Source of the DNA: Micrococcales bacterium 72-143
GTDB lineage: Bacteria; Actinomycetota; Actinomycetes; Actinomycetales; Microbacteriaceae
DNA: 64,000 nucleotides
Direction of reading: 5' to 3'
Assembly (NCBI GenBank): GCA_001898835.1
Contig: MKVM01000003.1
Location: forward strand, 310,001 to 374,000
The notes beneath the pieces were generated by a model, which saw only the letters and a program-made list of their open reading frames with translations, did no database searches and had not been told where the DNA came from. The number at the start of each line of letters is the position of its first letter. Positions within the stretch are counted from its first letter, which is position 1. Both the position numbers and the translations under genes were made by a program. Below, piece after piece: positions 52,801 through 60,903 of the stretch.

Positions 52801-53737
52801 CGACCTTCAGCTGGATGAACGCGAGGATCGCGACGAGGATCAGGATCACGTAGGACAGCGCCGCGCCGTAGCCGAAGTTCGGGTTGCGCTGGAACGAGAT
52901 CTCGTAGAGGTAGTGCGACATCGTCATCGAGGCGTACGCCGGGCCTCCCTTGGTGAGGTTCCACGACTCGTCGAAGAGCTGCAGGGTGCCGTTGGTCGAC
53001 ATGATCGCGGTGAGCACGATGATGGGGCGCAGCTGCGGCACCGTCACCCGCCAGAAGGTCTGCCAGGCGTTGGCTCCGTCGATACGCGCCGCCTCGATCG
53101 TCGAGCTGTCGATGTTCTGCAGGCCCGCGAGGAAGAAGATCATGTTGTAGCCCGTCCACCGCCACAGCAGGCCCAGGATGAGCACGAAGCGGGCCGTGTT
53201 CGGCTCGCCGAGCCAGTTGACCGGCTCGACGCCGAAGATGCCGATCGCGTCGTTGACGAATCCGTCGTTCGCGAACATCGTGCGGAACACGAGCGAGTAC
53301 GAGACGAGGGAGACGGCGGCGGGGAGGAAGATCGCGGTGCGCCAGAAGCCCTTCCACTTGAGGCGCGGGTTGTTGAGCAGGCTCGCGAGGATCATCGCGA
53401 GCACGAGCATGATCGGCACCTGGATGATCAGGTAGATGAAGGTGTTGAGCAGGGTCTGCTTGAAGATCTCGTCGCCGAGCAGCCGCTGGTAGTTGTACCA
53501 GAGCGGGTCCGCGAAGGTGAGCCGGGTGCCGCGTCCCGTCTGCAGCGACAGGATGAAGGCCTGGATCATCGGTACGAAGCTGACGATGACGATGAGCAGG
53601 GCCGCGGGCAGCAGGAAGCCCCAGCCGGTCAGGTTGAGACGGCGATCCATCCTTCGGCTCTGGCGGGATGGACGGCGGCTCGGCGTGGTCGCCTGCTCGC
53701 GCGTCGATGCGCGGGGCGTCGCTGGCAGCGCACTCAC
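52784..53737 (-). CDS. Carbohydrate ABC permease (MalF type)
   Basis: Inner-membrane permease of 317 residues with six membrane segments after a basic, Ser/Thr-rich cytoplasmic N-terminus (about 35). The EAA loop is IEAARIDGANAWQTFWRVTVP. The lengthy N-terminus may be over-called: a Met at residue 30 (MDRRLNLTGWG) is a possible later start. It is second in the operon, 85 nt after the binding-protein gene across a hairpin, and overlaps the MalG-type gene. Confidence 0.92.
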   Translation of the reverse strand: MSALPATPRASTREQATTPSRRPSRQSRRMDRRLNLTGWGFLLPAALLIVIVSFVPMIQAFILSLQTGRGTRLTFADPLWYNYQRLLGDEIFKQTLLNTFIYLIIQVPIMLVLAMILASLLNNPRLKWKGFWRTAIFLPAAVSLVSYSLVFRTMFANDGFVNDAIGIFGVEPVNWLGEPNTARFVLILGLLWRWTGYNMIFFLAGLQNIDSSTIEAARIDGANAWQTFWRVTVPQLRPIIVLTAIMSTNGTLQLFDESWNLTKGGPAYASMTMSHYLYEISFQRNPNFGYGAALSYVILILVAILAFIQLKVGDKRD

Positions 53738-53776
53738 GATGATCCTCGGTTCTTGTTCTGTGGAGGGGCGGAGGCA

Positions 53777-53816
53777 GGGAGCCGGTGGACGAGGTCACCC
53801 CCGCCCACCGGCTCCC
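53777..53816 (-). terminator. Intra-operon hairpin after binding protein
   Basis: GGGAGCCGGTGG (53777-53788) pairs exactly with CCACCGGCTCCC (53805-53816), a 12-bp stem with a 16-nt loop, immediately after the binding-protein stop. Such hairpins between a binding-protein gene and its permeases typically let the upstream message accumulate to a higher level, by partial termination or 3'-end protection. Confidence 0.7.
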
Positions 53817-53822
53817 GAGGGC

Positions 53823-55130
53823 TCAGCCCATCGCGAATTCGACCGTGGACTGCGCCTCGGCGAGCGCATCCTTCGGGTCGGCACCGCCGATGATCTTGGT
53901 GATCGCGGCGCTCACGGCGTCACGGGCCTCGTAGTAGTAGACACCCGTGTTGTTGCTGGGAACGCTGGCACCGAACTTCACGACGTCGGCGAAGATCGCC
54001 TGGCCGCCGAAGAAGTCGCTCGGCTGCGCGTAGACCGAGCTGCCACCGGCCGGAATCCAGTTGGCGACCGCGCCGGCCTTCGGCAGGATCGTGTCGTAGA
54101 GCTCGGTCGAGCCGGCGAAGGTCGACTTCAGGAAGTCCTCGGCGAGCTCGACGTTCGCGTTGGAGCTCACGGCCCAGGACGATCCGCCGTTGGCCGAGTA
54201 GTTCGTCGCACCCGGCACGCCGTCGAGCTTCGGCAGGTTGGTGACGGCCCAGTTGCCCGACTGGTCCGCCGCGCTCTGGATGGAGCCGACGATCCACACG
54301 CCGTTGATGGTGCCGGCGACGGAACCGTTCACGAAGGTGCCGATGTACTCATCCCACGAGTTGACCTCTACGAAGACGCCCGACTTGACGAGCTCGGTGT
54401 AGGTCGAGATGGCCTGCTCGAGTGCGGCGTTGTCCGCGATGGTCGGGTTGCCGTCGTTGTCGAACAGGCTGGCGCCGGCCGACTGCAGCATCATCATGAT
54501 CATGTCGGAGGAGCCCGCCTGGCCGGAGAGCAGCGGCTTGCCGGTCTTGGCGAGCACGTCCTTCGCCTTGGTCAGGAAGTCGTCCCAGGTGATGTCGGTG
54601 AAGTCCGCGACCGTGTAGCCGGCCTCGGCGAGCACGTCGGTGCGGTAGGCGCCGATCGCGGTGCCCGAGTCGAACGGCACGCCGTAGTTGACGCCGTCGA
54701 CGGTCGAGTAGTCGGCGACGGCCTTCGGGAACTCCGAGAAGTCGATGCCCGAGTCGCCGAGACCGCTGAACAGGTCGGGGTAGTTGATGACGTTCTTCTG
54801 GAACGCGTTGTTCTGCGTCAGGAAGATGTCGGGCAGCTCGCCGAACGACTGCGACTGCGCGAGCGTCGTGAGCTTGGTCTGCAGGTCATCCCACGGGGTC
54901 TCGACGATGTCGAGCTTGAAGTCGGGGTGATCCTTCTGGTAGATCTTCTCGGCCTCCTTCATCGCGTAGATGTTGAAGTTCGGGTCCCAGGCCCAGACCG
55001 TGAGGGTGTTGTCGTCGCCGTTGTCGCCGCCGCCGCCGTTTCCGCCGTCGCTGCTGCAACCGCTCAGCACGAGCGCGACGGGCATGGCCAGCGCGACTGC
55101 CGAGACGGCGATCTTCGTGATTCGCTTCAA
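53823..55130 (-). CDS. ABC sugar-binding lipoprotein of lac operon
   Basis: Extracellular solute-binding protein of 435 residues, family 1 (CUT1). TTG at 55130 is preferred as start: GGAAGGA lies 7 nt upstream, and it gives a compact lipoprotein signal, MKRITKIAVS to VLSGC (Cys25). An ATG eight codons earlier lacks a ribosome site. A Gly/Asn/Asp-rich linker follows the Cys; then LTVWAWDPNFNIYAMKEAEK and GVPFDSGTAIGAYRTDVL are typical of the family. It heads the operon with two permeases, beta-galactosidase and LacI, so lactose or another beta-galactoside is the likely ligand. Confidence 0.92.
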   Translation of the reverse strand: MKRITKIAVSAVALAMPVALVLSGCSSDGGNGGGGDNGDDNTLTVWAWDPNFNIYAMKEAEKIYQKDHPDFKLDIVETPWDDLQTKLTTLAQSQSFGELPDIFLTQNNAFQKNVINYPDLFSGLGDSGIDFSEFPKAVADYSTVDGVNYGVPFDSGTAIGAYRTDVLAEAGYTVADFTDITWDDFLTKAKDVLAKTGKPLLSGQAGSSDMIMMMLQSAGASLFDNDGNPTIADNAALEQAISTYTELVKSGVFVEVNSWDEYIGTFVNGSVAGTINGVWIVGSIQSAADQSGNWAVTNLPKLDGVPGATNYSANGGSSWAVSSNANVELAEDFLKSTFAGSTELYDTILPKAGAVANWIPAGGSSVYAQPSDFFGGQAIFADVVKFGASVPSNNTGVYYYEARDAVSAAITKIIGGADPKDALAEAQSTVEFAMG

Positions 55131-55252
55131 GACAGGATCCTTCCTTGGTTCCATTCCGCCGGTTCGGCGGCTCTTGAGGTAATGCCTGCGGACGCTGCGA
55201 TGCGTCCTCGCTGTGTGCTCGTCCTTGAGCATCGCCTCGGGATGTGTGTGCG

Positions 55253-55282
55253 ATGGTGACGTTAACATGTGAACGTCACCAT
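55253..55282. promoter_or_regulatory. 30-bp LacI-type operator
   Basis: ATGGTGACGTT at 55253-55263 is mirrored by AACGTCACCAT at 55272-55282, and the centre ACATGT is itself palindromic, so only one pair of positions breaks symmetry. It overlaps the promoter of the binding-protein gene. The regulator encoded at the operon end (LacI family) is the evident ligand. Confidence 0.78.
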
Positions 55283-55288
55283 TCGCAA
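55259..55288 (-). promoter_or_regulatory. Candidate lac operon promoter
   Basis: On the minus strand TTGCGA (55283-55288) and TAACGT (55259-55264) are 18 nt apart, giving a -35/-10 pair whose spacer is the operator at 55253-55282. A 5' leader of about 120 nt would result. The -10 is a weak match. Confidence 0.45.
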
Positions 55289-55330
55289 CCAGATCCACGA
55301 AAACCCCGGTCAGCCGCCGCCTCCCCTCCC

Positions 55331-55393
55331 CGCTGAGTGGTCGGTTTCTGGCCTCGAAACGGTCGGATGAGGCTAGAAACCGACCACTCGCCG
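55331..55393. repeat. Palindromic element, GAGTGGTCGGTTTC family
   Basis: Left arm CGCTGAGTGGTCGGTTTCTG then GCCTC; right arm complements CGGCGAGTGGTCGGTTTCTA then GCCTC. About 23 of 25 positions pair around a 13-nt interior. It lies between tandem minus-strand genes, upstream of the lac promoter and 15 nt after the DUF3180 stop. Relative at 10064-10126. Confidence 0.85.
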
Positions 55394-55407
55394 AATGACG
55401 GCCCGGG

Positions 55408-55887
55408 CTACGCGGGGCCGGATGCCTGCGGATGCTCGTCATCGTCCGGCGGGAGGGCGCACCAGCTCTCCGCCAGCAGACCCGCCACCATGAGCAGGAT
55501 GCCGCCGACGAGCATCGCGGCCGCCGCCCACACCGAGGACGCCATGTTCACCGGCCGGATGAGGAGCTCCACCACGAAGCCGAGCGCCGCACCGCCCAGC
55601 AGCGCCCCCGCGACCGCCGACGCCTTCGAGATGAGCACGACGCGCGTCGCATAGAACGGGTCGACGCGACGCGGCGCCCCCTCGCGAGCCGGACCCCGGG
55701 TCGCGCGACGCACCGGCAGGGCGAGCACGATCACCACGACGGCGATCAGCACGAGCGTCGCCGACAGGGTCACCTGCGGCACCAGCTTCGACAGGCCCAC
55801 CGCCGCGAGCCCCAGCTGCAGCGCCACCGCCGCGATCGCACTGCCCAGCGCGAGCAGCAGCAGCAGGGCCGGTCGCGTGCGGGTCAC
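55408..55887 (-). CDS. DUF3180 membrane protein
   Basis: Protein of 159 residues with four membrane segments (ALLLLLALGSAIAAVALQLG, VTLSATLVLIAVVVIVLALPV, ISKASAVAGALLGGAALGFVV, ASSVWAAAAMLVGGILLMVAG) and an acidic tail. It matches DUF3180, a family that in actinobacteria regularly follows folK, as here. Function is unknown. GTG at 55887 overlaps the folK stop, so it is the last member of the folate operon. Confidence 0.88.
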   Translation of the reverse strand: MTRTRPALLLLLALGSAIAAVALQLGLAAVGLSKLVPQVTLSATLVLIAVVVIVLALPVRRATRGPAREGAPRRVDPFYATRVVLISKASAVAGALLGGAALGFVVELLIRPVNMASSVWAAAAMLVGGILLMVAGLLAESWCALPPDDDEHPQASGPA

Positions 55888-56372
55888 CGCGCGCCGCCGT
55901 CGAGCGCCGCCAGCAGACCATCGACGCGGCCGTGCCCCGGCAGCTCGGCCAGCGGATCCGCGACGAGCCAGGGCCGCAGCACGAAGTCGCGCTCGTGCGC
56001 GCGCGGATGCGGGAGCGTGAGCTCGGGGTCGTCCTGCACGACCTCGCCGAAGACGATCAGGTCGAGGTCGAGGGTGCGATCGCCCCACCGCTCGGTGCGC
56101 ACGCGCCCGAACTCGTCCTCCAGGCGGCGCAGCACGGCGTGCAGCTCGGCGGGCTCGAGCGTCGTGCGCAGCACCGCCACCGTGTTCAGGTAGGCGGGCG
56201 CATCGCGGTCGACCCCGTACGGACGCAGGGCAGGCGTCTCGATGAGCGGCGCGATCGCCACGAGCTCCACGCCGGCGGTCGCGGCGAGGGCGTCCGCGGC
56301 GGCCTCGATCGTGGCGACACGATCGCCGAGGTTCGCCCCGAACGCGACCACCGCGGGCGTGCCGGCGCTCAT
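55884..56372 (-). CDS. folK: HPPK, 6-hydroxymethyl-dihydropterin diphosphokinase
   Basis: Transfers pyrophosphate from ATP to 6-hydroxymethyl-7,8-dihydropterin; 162 residues, cytoplasmic. Family motifs are FGANLGDR near the start, RTERWGDRTLDLDLIVFG with the ATP/Mg residues, and LPHPRAHERDFVLRPW. It overlaps folB by 4 nt (ATGA) and DUF3180 by 4 nt, so all are translated from one message. Confidence 0.94.
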   Translation of the reverse strand: MSAGTPAVVAFGANLGDRVATIEAAADALAATAGVELVAIAPLIETPALRPYGVDRDAPAYLNTVAVLRTTLEPAELHAVLRRLEDEFGRVRTERWGDRTLDLDLIVFGEVVQDDPELTLPHPRAHERDFVLRPWLVADPLAELPGHGRVDGLLAALDGGAR

Positions 56373-56737
56373 CCGCGACTCCGGCGCACGGTGACCGCGA
56401 CATCCGCGAAGGGGACCGCGATGGGCGCGTCCGGCTTGTGAACGGTGACCTCGACGACCTCGACGGGCGGGTACTCGAGCACGAGCCGAGCCACGCGCTC
56501 GGCCACCGTCTCGATGAGGTCGACCGGGTCGGACTCGACGGCGCGCACCACCCGGTCGGCGAGCTCGCCGTAGTCGACCGTCGCGGCGAGGTCGTCGCCG
56601 GCCGCGGCCGGGGCGAGCGAGAGGTGCAGCACGACGTCGACGACGAAGAGCTGCCCGTCGACCCGCTCGTGCGGCAGCACCCCGTGGTACCCCATCGCGC
56701 GCAGCCCCGTCAGGGCGATCTGATCAGTCGCGGTCAC
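56369..56737 (-). CDS. folB: Dihydroneopterin aldolase
   Basis: Cleaves dihydroneopterin to 6-hydroxymethyl-dihydropterin and glycolaldehyde; 122 residues, the normal size. Landmarks are LRAMGYHGVLPHERVDGQ with the catalytic-site residues, VDYGELADRV, and VEVTVHKPDAPI. GTG at 56737 lies 14 nt inside the folP gene. It is between folP and folK, the classic order. Confidence 0.93.
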   Translation of the reverse strand: MTATDQIALTGLRAMGYHGVLPHERVDGQLFVVDVVLHLSLAPAAAGDDLAATVDYGELADRVVRAVESDPVDLIETVAERVARLVLEYPPVEVVEVTVHKPDAPIAVPFADVAVTVRRSRG

Positions 56738-57524
56738 CGCTGCCTCCCGTCGTCCAGTGCTCCCACACGTCGAGCGCGAGCCGGGTCGCGGCGACGTCGT
56801 GCACACGCACCCCCCACGCGCCGGCCGCCGCCGCGAGCGCACTGATCGTCGCCGTCGGGGCGTCGCGCCGGCCGAGCGGCGCGTTCGGCGGCAGCAGGCG
56901 GCCGATGAAGCGCTTGCGGGATGCGCCGATCAGCACGGGCGCGAGCGCCGTCAGCTGGTCGAGGCCGCGCAGCAGCTCCCAGTTGTGCTGCGCGGTCTTC
57001 GCGAAGCCGAGCCCCGGGTCGATGATGAGCTGCTCCGGGCGCACGCCGATCACCACGAGCTCCGCGAGACGGGCCCGCAGCTCGGAGCGCACCTCCGAGA
57101 CGACGTCGATGTACTCGGGGGCGACGTCCACGCCGCCGCGCCAATGCATCACCACGAACCTCATGCCGGTCTCCGCAGCCACGACGGCCATGTGCGGGTC
57201 GTAGAGCCCGCCCGAGACGTCGTTGATCATCGTGGCCCCCGCCTCGACCGCCGCGTGCGCGGTGTCCGCGTTGCGGGTGTCGATCGACACGGGGATGCCG
57301 GATGCGACGAGCGCCCGCACGACGGGCAGCACGCGGTCCTGCTCCTCGCGGGGGTCGATCGCGACCGAGCCCGGGCGCGTCGACTCGCCGCCGACGTCGA
57401 TCCAGTCGGCCCCGGCGTCGCGCATCCGCGCCGCGTGGGCGACGGCGTCATCGAGCTTCTCCCACCGGCCGCCGTCGCTGAACGAGTCGGGGGTGACGTT
57501 GAGCACGCCGAGGATCGCGGTCAC
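56724..57524 (-). CDS. folP: Dihydropteroate synthase
   Basis: Joins para-aminobenzoate to the pterin diphosphate; the sulfonamide target. TIM barrel of 266 residues with LNVTPDSFSDGG, DVGGESTRPG, MINDVSGG, IDPGLGFAKT and IGASRKRFIG in order. GTG at 57524 overlaps the folE stop by 4 nt. No insertions are seen at the loops where resistance changes usually occur. Confidence 0.95.
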   Translation of the reverse strand: MTAILGVLNVTPDSFSDGGRWEKLDDAVAHAARMRDAGADWIDVGGESTRPGSVAIDPREEQDRVLPVVRALVASGIPVSIDTRNADTAHAAVEAGATMINDVSGGLYDPHMAVVAAETGMRFVVMHWRGGVDVAPEYIDVVSEVRSELRARLAELVVIGVRPEQLIIDPGLGFAKTAQHNWELLRGLDQLTALAPVLIGASRKRFIGRLLPPNAPLGRRDAPTATISALAAAAGAWGVRVHDVAATRLALDVWEHWTTGGSGDRD

Positions 57525-58126
57525 GGGGCCTCCGCCCCGGATGCCGGGGTGCCGGCCCCCGCGCCGACGAGCGCGAGCACCCCCGCCTGCGCGGCCGGCT
57601 CGGCGAGCGTGCCGCGGCTCGCGACGGTGACCGTGGTCGAGTGCGCCTGCCGCGGCCCGCGCGCCGTGACGCACTCCTGCCGCGAGTCGAGCACGACGAG
57701 GACGCCGCGGGGCGCGAGCCCCCGCTCGAGCGCGTCGGCGATCTGGTCGCCGAGGCGCTCCTGCAGCTGCGGGCGCGAGCTCAGCGTCTCGACCACGCGC
57801 GCGAGCTTCCCCAGCCCCACGAGACGCTCGCCCGGCGCGTAGGCGACGTGCGCGACGCCCGAGAACGGCAGCAGGTGGTGCTCGCACGTCGAGCGGAACG
57901 CGATGTCGCGCACCAGCACGAGCTCCCCCGCCGAGTCCTCGCCCGCGAACGCCGCCGACTCCGCCAGGTGCACGAGCGGGTCCTCGTCGAGGCCCGCGAA
58001 CAGCTCTGCGTACGACGCCGCGATACGCGCCGGGGTCTGCGCGAGGCCCGGCCGGTGCGGGTCCTCGCCGATCGCGCGCAGCAGTTCGACGACGGCCGCC
58101 TCGATGCGCTCCGAGTCGATGGGCAC
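57521..58126 (-). CDS. folE: GTP cyclohydrolase I
   Basis: First step of folate synthesis, converting GTP to dihydroneopterin triphosphate; 201 residues. Zinc ligands are visible in STCEHHLLPF and later QECVTARGP; SRPQLQERL is the substrate-contact helix. The protein ends in a C-terminal extension of about 30 Ala/Gly-rich residues (from EPAAQAG onward), beyond the normal end. It lies 6 nt after ftsH and overlaps folP by GTGA. Confidence 0.94.
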   Translation of the reverse strand: MPIDSERIEAAVVELLRAIGEDPHRPGLAQTPARIAASYAELFAGLDEDPLVHLAESAAFAGEDSAGELVLVRDIAFRSTCEHHLLPFSGVAHVAYAPGERLVGLGKLARVVETLSSRPQLQERLGDQIADALERGLAPRGVLVVLDSRQECVTARGPRQAHSTTVTVASRGTLAEPAAQAGVLALVGAGAGTPASGAEAP

Positions 58127-58132
58127 GGTGAC

Positions 58133-60172
58133 CTACGCGGGCGCGATGCCGGGCGTCTGCCGCGGACGCGGCGTGCGCTTGGGCTTGGCGGGCGGCTCCG
58201 AGTCGACCCCGGCATCCACGGCGCCCGGGTCGACCGGGGCCGACGCGGCGATCTGGATCGGCGGCACGTCGCTGATCGGCCGGTTCTCGCTCGAGAGCCA
58301 CTGCGGCCGCTCGGGGAGCCTGCGCACGTTCTGGAAGATCTCGGCCAGCTGGTTGTGGTCGAGCGTCTCCTTCTCGATCAGCTGGCGCGCCAGCTCGTCG
58401 AGGATGTCGCGGTTGTCGGACAGCACCCGGTACGCCTCGTCGTGCGCCTGCTCGATGAGCTCGCGCACCTGCTCGTCGACCTTCTCGGCGAGCTCCTCGG
58501 AGTAGTCGCGCTGGTGGCCCATGTCGCGGCCGAGGAACACCTCGCCCTGCGACTGGCCGAGCTTGACCGCACCGATCGTGGCGCTCATCCCGTACTCCGT
58601 GACCATCTTGCGGGCCGTCGCGGTTGCCTTCTCGATGTCGTTCGAGGCACCCGTGGTCGGGTCGTGGAAGACGATCTCCTCGGCGACGCGGCCGCCCATC
58701 GCGTAGGTGAGCTGGTCGAGCAGCTCGTTGCGGGTGACCGAGTACTTGTCCTCGAGCGGCAGCACCATCGTGTAGCCGAGGGCCCGCCCGCGGGGCAGGA
58801 TGGTGACCTTCGTCACGGGGTCGGTGTGGTTCATCGCCGCCGCCGCGAGCGCGTGACCGCCCTCGTGGTACGCCGTGATGAGCTTCTCCTTGTCCTTCAT
58901 GACACGCGTGCGCCGCTGCGGCCCCGCCATCACGCGGTCGACGGCCTCGTCGAGCGCGCGGTTGTCGATGAGCTGCGCGTTGCTGCGCGCCGTGAGCAGC
59001 GCCGCCTCGTTGAGCACGTTCGCGAGGTCGGCGCCCGTGAAGCCCGGGGTCTTCCGCGCGAGCACGGCGAGGTCGACGTTCTTCGACATCGGCTTGCCCT
59101 TGGCGTGGGTCTCGAGGATCTTCTCCCGGCCCTTCAGGTCGGGGGCGTCGACGCCGATCTGACGGTCGAAGCGGCCCGGGCGCAGCAGGGCGGGGTCGAG
59201 GATGTCGGGACGGTTGGTCGCCGCGATGAGGATGACGTTCGTCTTCGGGTCGAAGCCGTCCATCTCCACGAGCAGCTGGTTGAGCGTCTGCTCGCGCTCG
59301 TCGTGACCGCCGCCGAGACCCGCGCCGCGGTGACGGCCCACGGCGTCGATCTCGTCGACGAAGATGATCGCCGGCGCGTTCTGCTTCGCCTGGTCGAACA
59401 GGTCGCGCACGCGGCTCGCGCCGACGCCCACGAACATCTCCACGAAGTCCGAGCCGGAGATCGAGTAGAACGGCACGCCCGCCTCGCCGGCGACCGCCCG
59501 CGCGAGCAGGGTCTTGCCGGTTCCCGGGGGGCCGTACAGCAGTACGCCCTTCGGGATGCGCGCCCCCACCGCCTGGAACTTCGACGGGTCCTTCAGGAAG
59601 TCCTTGATCTCCTGCAGCTCCTCGACCGCCTCGTCGACGCCCGCGACATCCGCGAACGTCACCTTCGGGCTCTCCTTCGAGACGAGCTTCGCGCGCGACT
59701 TGCCGAACTGCATGACGCGGTTGCCGCCGCCCTGCATCGAGCTGAACAGGAACCAGAAGATCACGCCGATGAGCAGGAACGGGATGAGGATGCCGAGCAG
59801 GCTCGTGAACCAGTTCGTCTGCGGCACCTCGTCGTCGAACTTCGCCTTCGAGTCGGTGATCGCCGTGACGACCTCCTCGCCGCGCTGGGCGACGTAGTAG
59901 AACTGCACCTGCGTGCCGTAGTCGACGTCGTCGACGCTGTACGCCTTGTCGAGGGTGAGGTCGACGCGCTGCTCGCCGTCGACGATCTTCACCTTCTCGA
60001 CCGTCGACCCCTTCAGCAGCTCGAGGCCCTGCTGGGTGGTGATCGAACGGAACCCGGAGGCCGTCAGCAGGTTGAAGCCGACGATCAGGATGATGGCGCC
60101 CAGCACGATGTAGACGAGCGGGCCGCGGAAGATGCGCTTGAAGTCCATATGAGAGCGGGGCGGGACCCGCAT
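58133..60172 (-). CDS. ftsH: ATP-dependent zinc metalloprotease FtsH
   Basis: Membrane-bound AAA protease that degrades misfolded membrane proteins. Two membrane segments ([16 protein letters not shown] and [22 protein letters not shown]) flank an outer domain; then Walker A GPPGTGKT (about 217), the SRH region, and the zinc site HEGGH (about 434). The C-terminus is Pro/Ala-rich. ATG at 60172 is supported by AGAGG upstream; the ATG at 60148 (MDFKRIF), where homologues usually start, has no ribosome site, so it remains an alternative. It is in the order tilS-hpt-ftsH-folE, typical of actinobacteria. Confidence 0.95.
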   Translation of the reverse strand: MRVPPRSHMDFKRIFRGPLVYIVLGAIILIVGFNLLTASGFRSITTQQGLELLKGSTVEKVKIVDGEQRVDLTLDKAYSVDDVDYGTQVQFYYVAQRGEEVVTAITDSKAKFDDEVPQTNWFTSLLGILIPFLLIGVIFWFLFSSMQGGGNRVMQFGKSRAKLVSKESPKVTFADVAGVDEAVEELQEIKDFLKDPSKFQAVGARIPKGVLLYGPPGTGKTLLARAVAGEAGVPFYSISGSDFVEMFVGVGASRVRDLFDQAKQNAPAIIFVDEIDAVGRHRGAGLGGGHDEREQTLNQLLVEMDGFDPKTNVILIAATNRPDILDPALLRPGRFDRQIGVDAPDLKGREKILETHAKGKPMSKNVDLAVLARKTPGFTGADLANVLNEAALLTARSNAQLIDNRALDEAVDRVMAGPQRRTRVMKDKEKLITAYHEGGHALAAAAMNHTDPVTKVTILPRGRALGYTMVLPLEDKYSVTRNELLDQLTYAMGGRVAEEIVFHDPTTGASNDIEKATATARKMVTEYGMSATIGAVKLGQSQGEVFLGRDMGHQRDYSEELAEKVDEQVRELIEQAHDEAYRVLSDNRDILDELARQLIEKETLDHNQLAEIFQNVRRLPERPQWLSSENRPISDVPPIQIAASAPVDPGAVDAGVDSEPPAKPKRTPRPRQTPGIAPA

Positions 60173-60278
60173 CCTTTCCTCTGAGACGTGCCCCTCAGGG
60201 TACCGCCCGGCCCCTCGGCACCGTCTGGGCGTTCGCCCAAGGCGCACCGTGGCGAGGTCCGCACGCGATCCGGCCACA

Positions 60279-60340
60279 GGGTTCGGCGCGACCGCGCTCG
60301 TGCTGAACCCGGAGCGACGCGCCGCCGATTACGGCGGCGC
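60279..60340. repeat. Two-hairpin repeat, copy 2
   Basis: Stem 1: GGGTTCGGC (60279-60287) with GCTGAACCC (60302-60310), one G-U pair, around the loop GCGACCGCGCTCGT. Stem 2: GCGCCGCCG with its perfect complement (60319-60340) around ATTA. It lies 2 nt after the hpt stop on the minus strand. Copy 1 is at 27698-27760. Confidence 0.85.
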
Positions 60341-60342
60341 CA

Positions 60343-60894
<552 letters not shown>

Positions 60895-60903
60895 GCCTCA
60901 ACC

